From: Isoetes taiwanensis
Taxonomy: Eukaryota > Streptophyta > Lycopodiopsida > Isoetales > Isoetaceae
Reading direction: 5' to 3'
Assembly (NCBI GenBank): GCA_021234155.1
Contig: JAJEKV010000066.1
Location: 7,324,618 to 7,388,617, forward strand
DNA: 64,000 nt
Part shown: positions 54,953 through 64,000 of the stretch, piece by piece
Numbering within the stretch: position 1 is the first letter of the stretch
Layout of the letters: each line of letters begins with the position of its first letter
Program-made: the position numbers and the translations under genes
The notes under the pieces: model-generated
Databases searched by the model: none
Told to the model about the DNA's origin: nothing
What the model saw: the letters and a program-made list of their open reading frames with translations, nothing else

Positions 54953-57900
54953 CTAAATCGGCGAGATGTCCCTTCGTTTTTCCCAATATGTTATCCGGTA
55001 TATCCGGTGTCCTATTTGTTGATCTGGATTAAAAACTTGTATGAGCCATCCGTCTTGGGTCTGTATGCCTTTGCACCATGCTCTTGTCGCTATGTCTGCC
55101 CACTCCTCATTCCACTGCCCCTCTTCTATTAGGTCACTCAGGTTTAATCCCATCTGTCTGGTCCATGTTGCCACCTCTTTAAACCATCCAATGCTTTCGA
55201 GGATGTGTGATTTCGCTGATTCGGTAATTGCAATGCTGGACAGTTTCCCTTGTATGTCTCCCGCATTGTCTCTGAGCAGGTACCTTATGGTTCTCTCCCA
55301 TGCTCTCACTTCCATCGGTTTTTGCCCTGTTTCGAGGACCATGATTGTCAGCGGCGTGTTTGTCCTTACCCTGAATTCACATGCATGCCATTGCCTAAGA
55401 ATTCCTTCCCTGTTTTCCCAGTTTCTTTCATTAAACCGCCCCAATGCTTCGCCCGCATAACCGAGTGGTGGCTATTGCTGCACTGAATAGATAACATTTG
55501 ATGTCCCAATCAATTATTCTACTTCTGTTACAGAAGTTTTTCATGTTAAAGTAACTTCCTATAGCTGATTGGAATCCGGCGTTAGCTCCTTTGGCCCATT
55601 TCCCTGTGCCATGCGCATCATAACCTAGATATCTGTATTCTGTTGCTTCCTCTATCTCTTTATCTTTATATCTGAAAGGTTTATGCCTGTTCTTATGTCC
55701 AAAGATGACTATCTTAGTTTTTGCTAGATTCACTTTGTCGACCCTGTATCCTCCTCGTAATTGTTCTAGAATTTTGAGCGATCACGTGCATTCCTTTTGT
55801 TTTTGTTGCCATCATACCGAGATCATCCGCGATATAGCATTATCGGTGCCTTTCGTGTCTCCTAGTGTGGGGGCATACTGCCCCCCATGCGGTTACGCTA
55901 TGTATCCCCTCAGTAGTGCATCTATGTATATTCCAAACAGAGTTGGGGATAACGGGCAGCCCTGCTTTACACCGGTGTCACAGATTATCGGCTGTCCTTC
56001 CTGTTCCATCTTAGCATACACCTTGTGGTACAGTCTTGCGATCGATCCTACCATATTTCTCGGGGCTTGCATGTCCATCAGTCTTTTTAGCGACTTCTCT
56101 CTGGATCAGATCAAACGCTTTTCTCGAAATCTACAAAGCAACAGATTATTTTCCTTCCTCGCACTTTTGTTACGCTCTATTAATATCCGAAGGGGTCACG
56201 AGGTGATCTCGTGGTTGAGTGTTCGGTCTGAACCCCCTGCTTGCCCTTGTGCTCTCATATTTCCTTCTTCCGCCCATTTCTTTAGTTTGTTATCCAATAC
56301 CTTTCCAAACCATTTTAAGTAAAATCGAGCTTACCATTATCGTCCTATAGTTCCTCTGGATCTTTTCTATTTCCTGCCTTATGTAGAGGTATGACTCTGT
56401 TGTATGTCCATCTGTCTGGGAGTCCTGTATGTATGATGCCATTGAAAATGTCTCAGAACTGGCTGCGCCAATTTCGTCTCATCACACTTCAAAGCTTCCA
56501 CGGTCGGTAGCCGTATAGATCCGGTGCTTTATGATTGGCCATCCCGCTTAGGGCTAGCATTACTTCTAGCATGTTGAAGCATGGTTTGTCCGGGTCATGC
56601 TGTATTGGTATTGGTACCGGAGGTGCCCCTGTCTTGTATAATTTGTCCAGGTAACTCTCCCATCCCTCGGTTCCAATGCCATCTTGTTCGTTCCTTGTTT
56701 TCATATTGCTACCCCCTCCTTTGTTTTTGAATCCTCTCCAAAATCTTTCGGACTTGTTTTTTCAAAGATTTTCCCCATGTACCATTGGTGGTGTCAGAGG
56801 TGTTATTGTATCTTTTCTTCTTCACTAATCTTATGTATGCTGCCTTTTCTTCCCGGTATGTCTCCTTTCCCCTGTGTTTTCTTATTTTCCTCTTGTATTC
56901 TCTACACTCGTCATCATACCATCTTGAAGCTCAATGCCCCGTTCTTCCCTGATTTTGATCCTTTTCCCAAACACATCTGTTTGCTACCCTTACCATGATG
57001 TCATTTAGGGTGTTCCCATTATCACTTGCATTGTGTTTTCCCCAGTCCCATTTTCACATTTCCTCCTTGATCATTTGGGTGAAGGTTTACTGCATTTTTC
57101 TCCGGAATTGAATCCTCACCCTGTCTTTATTATCTTCCTTTCTTTCTGTGCTATCTTTTTGTGGCGTCCCCTCCAGTCTGATTGTTAGTTTAATCGGTCT
57201 ATGGCTTTCCCTTTTCCCAGTCGGCCATTCTTGTAGCATCAGCCCTTCTATCTTTTCTGCTGCTTGATCGTTCACAATTATATAATCCACTATGCTCTTA
57301 CCATGTGTGTTTTGGCTCGTGAAACCTCCCGATCCCCTCCATTTTTTCACGCCATTAGCTATAATCATCCATGTTGCCGTGCAGACTTCCAACAATAATT
57401 CACCTCTAGCATTGACCTCTGTCTTATCTTCTGTATCCCTCTGCCATTCCTGTGTCCTCGTCATGTACACTATCTAACCATCTTTCTCATCCGTGTGTGT
57501 ACTTTGTGCCTGTTCCTGTCTGGTTCTGGCATTTAGATCTCCTACGCTAACCATTGGTCCTTGATCCTTCCATTTCGTTATATTCTCTCCCAGTTCCAGC
57601 AATTCTAGCTTATCACTGTTTGGCGGGTAATATGTAATTATCAGAACTACATCTTGTTTGTTTTTCAATTGGATACTCAAAACCATATATCTTTTATTGA
57701 TATCTGAATGTAACATACATGCATTGTTAACTGCACTGTTCTTTATATAACAAGCCAGACCTGCACTCCCCCTCCCTATCGTAAAATCCCTGTCTTTCCA
57801 GCATGTGAACGGCTGGTATTCTTCCTCCTCTGGCAGCTTTTTAATGTTATGCTCCCATGTCTCCGTCAGGCATATTATGTCGCAGCCGTGGGCACCTTCT

Positions 57901-57959
57901 AATCTTTCTCCATCATCCCATGGGTACCCCGTACAGTTCCAGTACCATAATGTCAGCAT
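54953..57959 (-). pseudogene. LINE ORF2: endonuclease and reverse transcriptase
   Basis: Starts MLTLWYWNCTGYPWDDGER at 57,959. Endonuclease motifs: WNCTG (N), CLTETWE (E), GRGSAGLACYI, VSVGDLNART (D, N) and ESHRPIKL (SHR for SDH); a TAG at 57,474 interrupts it between DG and IVY. Reverse transcriptase pieces in order: MANHKAPDLYGYRPW (56,570), FVDFEK then AFDLI with a frameshift between them (motif A, 56,140), GVKQGCPLSPTLFGIYID (motif B, 55,950), YIADDLGMMA (motif C, 55,825), NLAKTKIVIFG and EYRYLG (55,630). A C-terminal frame runs 55,444-54,953. Catalytic Asp residues are kept but at least four frameshifts break the ORF. Length and order are those of a full LINE ORF2 of about 1000 residues. 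Probably L1-like, but with a microsatellite tail. Confidence 0.85.
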
Positions 57960-59016
57960 CTTTTCCCCCGAGGTTGCTCCTTCGGGGTCTCCATGTTTTC
58001 TGTACCATTGCCCGTTCTCCTTGGTCTTCCCCTGGTCTTCATTGTCGGGGTTGGCCCTCCGAACCCTGCTTGTGTTGCTCGCTCTTCGTTTCCCCCGCTT
58101 CCGCTTCTTCCTATTGCTCTGTTCTGGTTCCCCTCTACCGTGATTGCTCTTAGTGCTCCCCCTGCAGTCTGTTCTCCAGCCCCTGTTGTATAGACTTCAG
58201 GGGGTGTATGTTTTCCTTCTCTGCTTGATTTTTTGCTATCCCCTCGCAACCCAAATTGCCTACTCCTGCCGGGTTGAGTCGCTTGTTCTCTTACCCTCTT
58301 GTGTATATAGACCTTGCCATTCTTGACCCTGCTTGTATCGGCCGCTTGGTTCCAGCTCCCGGCTTTGGCCAATTCCCCTCGTAGCCCCTGTCTCTGCATC
58401 ACCGTTAATGACTCCTGTACTTTGATTCCATTCCTCAATCTGGATCCCATCCGTAGGATCCTTTCCTTGGTTGCCATGTCCCTCAACGTCAGGTTTATGT
58501 GCCTCGATCTCCCCCTCCATTGGCCTGATCGTAGGGCTTTGACGATGACGCCCCTGTGTTCCTTGAACACCGTTTCTATCACTTCTGCAGTAACTCGATA
58601 TATATCCTCGTTAGGCCTCTCTGCTATCCCAATTAGCCTAACATCATGCTTAATTTTATTTTGCTCCTCATATTCCATTAAATGTGGCTTTATCCTGTCA
58701 AATGACTCCCATGCATCCAGCTCAACATTTGATTTCTCTAATTCAACCAACCTTTACAGGATCTTTGCTTTCTCTTCTTCGATCTCGTCCATTCTGCGCT
58801 GCATTTCCTCATTCGTCTTCTCCACCCCTCCTACTCTCATGTCCATGCTAGTGATGGCTATCTTGTTGCTGTTGCACGTTTCAGCCAATGCGTTGAGTGC
58901 ATCCAAGTTCGGGATCTTTGATTCTAGCCAGGAAGTCCCTAAGGTTCTGTTGGCTCACCGGGGCTCTTGCCGCATCCGATCTTCTCTGCTGGCTGCTGTT
59001 GATACTGTCAGCCATA
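57953..59016 (-). pseudogene. LINE ORF1 (RNA-binding, L1-type)
   Basis: Starts MADSINSSQQRRSD at 59,016. A one-base shift near 58,900 is needed to carry on into LDALNALAETCNSN and a coiled coil (MRVGGVEKTNEEMQRRMDEI). A TAA at about 58,757 then precedes the long frame from 58,750. This has an RRM-like core (HDVRLIGIAERPNEDIY to RHINLTLRDMATKERIL), a C-terminal domain (VQESLTVMQRQGLRGELAKA) and a Gly/Arg-rich tail with repeated RG and QNR words that may bind RNA. Order and size match L1 ORF1 proteins. It overlaps the ORF2 start by 7 bp, so the two are translated from one transcript. Confidence 0.8.
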
Positions 59017-59399
59017 GCTCTCGTTTGCAAGAGAGTCCTGTGCAGAAAGACTCTGTGGTGGCTCTAGGCAGTGCGCTCATGCTCGGCTCTCACTTGTAAG
59101 ATAGCCGTCGTCTCTCCCTAAGACTATATATTTCCTGCTTCTAAACGGTATTTTTATTCATAATTACCGTTCTAATTTGAAATTCAAAATTTAAAATGCA
59201 AAAAGGCCATAATTAATTCCGTCCGTCTCTTTTTATTGTCATTCACCTTCTTTCGTCTGTTGCCCAAGGTTGATCCTTTCGGGTTTTTCGAGGCTGATTA
59301 GTTGGGTAGATGCCTGTCTGCATTGATTACGTTGGTATTTCGTCCGTTCTGAACTTCTGTATCTCTGCATCTTTTGTAGTTCTGTATTCCTGTATTTCT

Positions 59400-59895
59400 G
59401 TGCATGTGTCATTTTGGTGGGCTGGAATCATGGAATCAGAGGGAGGGCCGTGCCCGCGCTCTCCTGGTCTGTGGCGTGGGGTAAAACCCTACTGTCCATA
59501 ATTTTCCCCAATCCATAGTGTCGGCAATTTCGTCATCTGAGGTATTCTTCATACCTCGCTAGAAGTCATATGTTGTTCACAGATGTTATATTATATTATA
59601 TTATAGTGAGTTTTTAGTGGTCCGGGTTACCAGTTGGTGGGTCCAGCCCTCGCTATCCTGGTGTACGGCGGAGGCTTGGCCTCACTGTCCCGTAACTTGC
59701 CCCCGTGGTGTTGACAGAAATCGGTAAATGAGGTATTCTCCATACCTCTCTGAATAAGTCATATGACGTTCTCCAGGTGCTAATGAGTTTTTGGTGGTCC
59801 GGGTTACCAGTTGGTGGGTCTAGCCCTCGCTATCCTGGTGTACGGCGGAGGCATAGCCTCTCTGTCCCGTAGCTTGCCCCGTCCGCCTTTTACTC
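59400..59895 (-). repeat. Three tandem monomers in the LINE 5' UTR, about 180 bp each
   Basis: Units near 59,410, 59,605 and 59,785. The latter two share GGTCCGGGTTACCAGTTGGT, CCTCGCTATCCTGGTGTACG and TGTCCCGTA over 100 bp with few changes, and each is led by GAGGTATTC and CATACCTC. The first is diverged. They lie 400-900 bp before ORF1 and may carry promoter activity, as 5' monomers do in mouse L1. Confidence 0.75.
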
Positions 59896-60775
59896 TGAAG
59901 TTCCTTTGTTCTCTGTGTGTACCTTCGACGATCCCACCCTACTTGTATTTTTACGAGTAGGGTTCTGCATGGCAAATTATTCTTGTTCCTTGCCTATCTG
60001 TCGCCCCTCATCTTGTACTCCCCTTTGTTTCGATGTGTTCGCCACCTTTTTCGTTCTGAGTCGATATCTCCCACGATATGGTCCATTTTGTCTAATTTCG
60101 CATGTTATCTTTTCTGTTCTATTGCCCAATGTAGCCCGGCGTCTCCTGTAATGCTTTCCTACTTTGTATATACATCCGCTGGTGTAACTTATCAGCACTA
60201 TACTCCCTCAATAATCCTTCAATAATCCCTATTATGTTCTATATTGTTAGAGTCCATAATTTCCATAATTTCCCATATATTCGTGCATTGTCTCCGTGGG
60301 ATATAATGCTATGGATCGGAATCATTTCATCACTAAGGCGATTTTTAAGAATACACAATGGAGCTAGTTTATCAGTAACAGATATTACTTTAGATTTTAT
60401 TGAGGCCGCTTTACCATTGACAACTATTACTTCATATTTCCTTCATTCAAAAATTTCTCCATACAGAGATATTACATATTTAAACATATATCATTGAGAG
60501 CATGTTCAAGCATTGAGCTACGTCTAATTCTGCATAATTCAGCTATCAAACAAGTCTGTCAGTCATAATTTGTTCCTGCTATGTCCGGGTTTCCCCGCAT
60601 CATTTAAACATTTTTCATATAGCATTTTGCTGATACATCTTACCTATTTGGCAAACTGGAATCATAAAAGAACGAAGAAGGTAAAGGACAAACAGTAAAA
60701 AACGAAAAACAAGCAAAAGGGATTACATGCCGCCGATCCTTCTCCTCCATTGCTGCCCTTTCCCATCCTGGATGT
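59896..60775. other. Spacer between Cys-rich ORF and LINE monomers
   Basis: Frames at 59,906-60,225 on plus are composition-driven. No motif seen. Confidence 0.4.
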
Positions 60776-61405
60776 TCAATTCTTTGGCCTTTTTTCTGCC
60801 GATGGCTCTCCGATCTTCCTAACCTTTTCCAAGTTTCTCCCAACATACGCCCGGCACACGAAATCCACAGGATTCTTCTCACAACAATATATACAAACCT
60901 TCCCGAGGTCGCAGATTGTAAGGTTGTGCTGATATCTTGGCGACCGTTGTATTGCCGCATGAATCTGAAGACGATTAAAACACTGCATAGTTCTATCCAG
61001 ATCATGGCGCCTTATTGAATCGTTTTTGTCGCCTAGAACCCCCAGCACCTCCAATAACCCTAAAGTGTAGCCATGATCCCGCATATCCTGAGCATGGTGG
61101 ATTCTGTCACAGAATAGGCAGTGCACTCACCCGCAGCTAATGCATGACGGCAGCCCCCGACCTAAACACCGACACTTCGGTTCACAGATACACCACGGAT
61201 TGAGCTCCTCGAGGTCAGGATTAAAGGGCACCGTAAGGTTGCCCCGGGCTCCAGATCCTGGTCTCTTCCTGATTTTCTTTTCCTCCCCAATAGTGTCGAC
61301 TACCAACTTCTTACCCTTATCCATTTTTCCTGCAGCTGCGCTGTGGCGGAGGCGGAGATGGAGATGCACTGGCGCTCCCCTGATGGTATGAATTTGAGAG
61401 CTCAA
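60776..61405 (-). CDS. Cys-rich ORF upstream of the LINE, interrupted by TGA
   Basis: Two frames joined in phase by one TGA (61,127-61,129). The first begins near MDKGKKLVVDTIGEEKK at 61,324, is basic, and ends in a Cys cluster WCICEPKCRCLG, PSCISCG. The second continues HCLFCDRIHHAQDM, later MQCFNRLQIHAAIQ, ICDLGKVCIYCCEKN and FVCRAYVG. At least four CxC or CxxC pairs with nearby His could bind zinc. Base composition resembles the adjoining LINE (more CpG than the rest of the window) and the orientation is the same. It may be an extra 5' ORF of that LINE family or an independent gene. No family recognised. Confidence 0.4.
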
Positions 61406-62289
61406 GATTCCTAAACGCTGGGAAATTTTTGCGCGCTGTTCTCACAATTCGTCTATCTACTGTTTTATATAGTTCTTAGGGTTACGAAAGTCTGTCTGAA
61501 TTCCCGCCATTCAATACTACCGTCTGCTCTTAATGCTTGTCTTGTCCTATCTTGTCTCTCCGAATTTTCGTATGCGAATATTCGCCGTCTGCCTCCTTTG
61601 TTACTTATCTGACACACGTAAATATCGTCCTTTCCTATATATTTTCATTATTTCATTATTACGCCTAGCCTAGATGTTATGATTATTACGATGGTCGTTC
61701 GTGTTACATTCATGCATTTTTATTCTAAAATTTTTCATTGTTATTCGTTTATTATATATTCACGCTCTATGCTGTGATGCCACGTGCTCCACACCCTGTA
61801 GCCGATCGATCTGCTTCCGATATCGTCCTTTTGCCACGTAGTCCGTCCTCTTTAAATTAACACTGATTGTAGATTAGTGATATTCAATTTATTTTATGCG
61901 TCGTCCGCCCATCCTCACTCTTTTATTTTTCTTTCACTTAATGATTCATCCGTTTGCTTTGGTGTGGTATTCCGATGCTTACATTCATCGTCGACATTCT
62001 GTATTTCGTCTCCGGTCGGGCACAATTTGACTTATCTAAAAACTAAGCTATCTATAATATAATCCATCTATGATCCACTTAGGCTAAGCACGTTTTTAAC
62101 TATATTTGATTTGAGATAATGCACCTAATTGGTTTCCGCCTCCATCCTCGCCATCAGTCCTCCATTGTCGCCCATCGCCCATCGCCCCAATCTGCCCGTT
62201 GTATAAAGATCAACCTGTATTTTAAGGTCTGCCTTGCCAAAAAATTATGGTAGAATTAAAAACGAAAATGGGTAAAAACCTGGTTCGTC
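61406..62289. other. No recognised gene
   Basis: Moderately AT-rich sequence that keeps the CpG-containing style of 54-61 kb until about 62,240, which may be the far edge of the inserted unit. A short direct repeat CCATCGCC occurs at 62,170. Confidence 0.4.
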
Positions 62290-62451
62290 ATGATGCCATC
62301 ACTTGGTCGATTTGAGCTTTTTGCATCTGAGGCTGATGGTATATTGTACTTTGGGCAGAGAAACTCTCTTCAGGAGTGCGTAACTAATCATGAATATCTC
62401 CTTCTTTGTCGGCAAGACCTTGCACATTCTGAGCTGAGCTCCCTTGTTCTT

Positions 62452-62517
62452 CAAGATCGGCGAGTTTACTGGCTGGAGATGCATCAAGATCGGCGAGTTT
62501 ACTGGCTGGAGATGCAT
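62452..62517. repeat. 33-bp tandem duplication
   Basis: CAAGATCGGCGAGTTTACTG and the next 13 bases occur twice (62,452 and 62,485). The length keeps frame on both strands, and the minus strand gives a doubled DASPASKLADL in an otherwise plausible frame (62,572-62,384). No gene is recognised. Confidence 0.9.
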
Positions 62518-62676
62518 CAGAAACCTTAAGGCTTAGTGAAACCTCATTTTGGTCTATCCATAAACTGAACACAGCTCAACAGTGCAGCATGTCTCTGGCA
62601 TAATGCAATCCCAAGGCAAAGAAGATTTTCATATGGAGCGACCGCTTGGAATATCTGTTAGGGTAAGGAGACGTCT

Positions 62677-62836
62677 GCGCCCATCGTAAGGTGAAGGAGC
62701 TAAGAGAAATGAAAGAAACCTAAACCTAAAAGAATCATGCAGAATATTGACAGTATGCGCCCATCGTAAGGTGAAGGAGCTTAGAGAAATGAAAGAAACC
62801 TAAACCTAAAAGAATCATGCAGAATATTGACAGTCT
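62677..62836. repeat. 80-bp tandem duplication
   Basis: GCGCCCATCGTAAGGTGAAG and the following 60 bases are repeated at once (62,677 and 62,757), with one visible change (AGCTAAG to AGCTTAG). Confidence 0.9.
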
Positions 62837-62995
62837 GGATTTTTCTAACCATGTAATAACTAATTGCAGAATAGAAAAAGCAAAGGTTGAATAAAATATA
62901 TTCTAATCATACACTTAGAAGGCTCAATGGTTAAGCTGAACATTGGTAGAATTTACGATGTCCAATGAAGCAAACGTTACTCATAAAAATGCAAA

Positions 62996-63121
62996 ACCAA
63001 GTTGAATGCCGTTTTCAAGGTGGACATGAACTCCATAAGGGGACTGGAAATAATGCAGAATCAAGTTGAATGACGTTTCCAAGGTGGACCTGAATTCCAC
63101 TAAGGGGACTGGAGATATCAA
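62996..63121. repeat. 63-bp tandem duplication, diverged
   Basis: CCAAGTTGAATGCCGTTTTC and TCAAGTTGAATGACGTTTCC begin two copies, each ending AAGGGGACTGGA plus four to five bases. Confidence 0.85.
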
Positions 63122-64000
63122 TCTATTTTAGAGAAGGGAAAATCAGTTGCTAACCAGGGTCCATTTATTTTAAGAAGATACATTAGCACATGAGGCAACT
63201 AGAATTCTAGATGTAATATGAGTTACTTGATAAGCATATTGATCATCAGTAATGGTTAAGTGTGCAGACTTAGACCTTGCCTTATTTATATTCTTTTATC
63301 TCAAAAGAAGTCATAAGATTCAAACTAGTCATTTGGGTGCAACCCACACCACCTCCATATGCTGGATACAGCCTTACTGCCCATAATTTGTGTTTGTATC
63401 AGATGAATCACATGTATTCTAGGAAGCTAAATTTGGGATTAAGGGGTAAGTTTAGTAATCCACCTAAATGGAAAGGTTCCTAAGGCATAAAGCTAGAGAT
63501 AAGTTCAATAGAGAGACTGGTCCTAGACAACAACATTAGTGAGGTTTAGAAGATATCTGTTAATTAAGGGCTATCTCAGCAAAATCTGTTGCAACCATAT
63601 ATATATTCACCTATCTGGTGTTAACATAGAATGACAAGGCCCTCAACATCATATAAAATCCATATGTATCCATCTTTTAGGAAGGAGATAAGAATAGACC
63701 ATGGTAGTTAATTAACATTATAAAAAAACCCTGCCACCTACCGCAGCTTGGGGGGGCCCTTAAAATTAGCATGCATCCAAAATGGAAAGCAAAGTTACAA
63801 CAGGGAGAGTAGGGCCCTGTTGTAACACAGGGGCCCTACCCAACCCGTACATAACTACTCATTAGCAACTAGGAAGAACTTACAAGATTCTTTTGAAGGA
63901 TCGCTTCATGTCTACAATGTCAGTGCAGCCCAGAGGAAACAATTATCTCTTAGCGTTTGAAACACAATTCGAACTTAATAAATTTATTGACCCCAAATTT
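63122..64000. other. No recognised gene
   Basis: AT-rich sequence. A small inverted pair GGGCCCTGTTGTAACA / TGTTACAACAGGG-like around 63,795-63,838 (GTTACAACAGGGAGAGTAGG then CCTGTTGTAAC) could form a hairpin. No coding motif seen. Confidence 0.4.

Noticed and set aside
55705-56322. 205-codon plus-strand frame
   Set aside because: Antisense shadow of LINE reverse transcriptase; the minus strand carries the recognisable motifs.
58314-59099. 261-codon plus-strand frame
   Set aside because: Antisense of LINE ORF1, whose RRM-like and coiled-coil motifs are on the minus strand.

Overview
The window reads as nuclear DNA of a land plant, most likely a seed-free vascular plant such as a fern. Genes have short GT-AG introns, and the one clear host gene is a class I ROOT HAIR DEFECTIVE SIX-LIKE (RSL) bHLH factor. 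It lies in a desert of decayed retrotransposons, microsatellites and small inverted-repeat elements. The organism call is inference from this style; nothing here fixes the species.

Layout. 1-0.6 kb: tail of an L1-type LINE. 0.6-4.25 kb (+): two transposon-style genes. Gene A is unrecognised. Gene B joins a DUF8039-like segment to a C-terminal histone H3 fold that looks most like centromeric CENH3. 4.6-7.7 kb: a dispersed repeat, a captured fragment of a gp210-like nucleoporin gene, and a 487-bp hairpin MITE. 7.8-8.3 kb: a coiled-coil ORF. 9.4-11.9 kb (-): gene C, a decayed transposase-like gene. Three arrays of a long palindrome (half-site TTCGCACCGTGG), with centres 57-58 bp apart, lie just past the ends of genes A, B and C. 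They suggest that the three genes belong to one mobile system.

12.2-21.9 kb: LINE tails, microsatellites, and two LTRs in opposite orientation around a tRNA-Met-type primer site. 21.9-22.4 kb: first exons of an unknown gene with telo-boxes. 23.8-25.6 kb (-): the intact five-exon RSL gene with a TATA box. 26-44 kb: mostly noncoding, with at least six LINE fragments, several ending in microsatellite tails instead of poly(A). 44.2-45.4 kb (-): a long open DUF7869-like ORF cut off by an L1. 45.4-49.0 kb (+): that L1, whose reverse transcriptase is replaced by a 1-kb segment found again at 53.1-54.2 kb. 54.4-59.1 kb (-): a nearly full-length LINE, with repeated monomers and a Cys-rich ORF upstream. 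61.4-64 kb: small tandem duplications and otherwise nothing recognised.

Only the RSL gene looks like a working host gene. The genes of greatest interest are A, B and C with their palindromes. In-frame stops across unrelated mobile-element genes are mostly TAG, including one where CENH3 proteins carry a conserved glutamine. This fits deamination of methylated CAG (CHG) sites in silenced elements.
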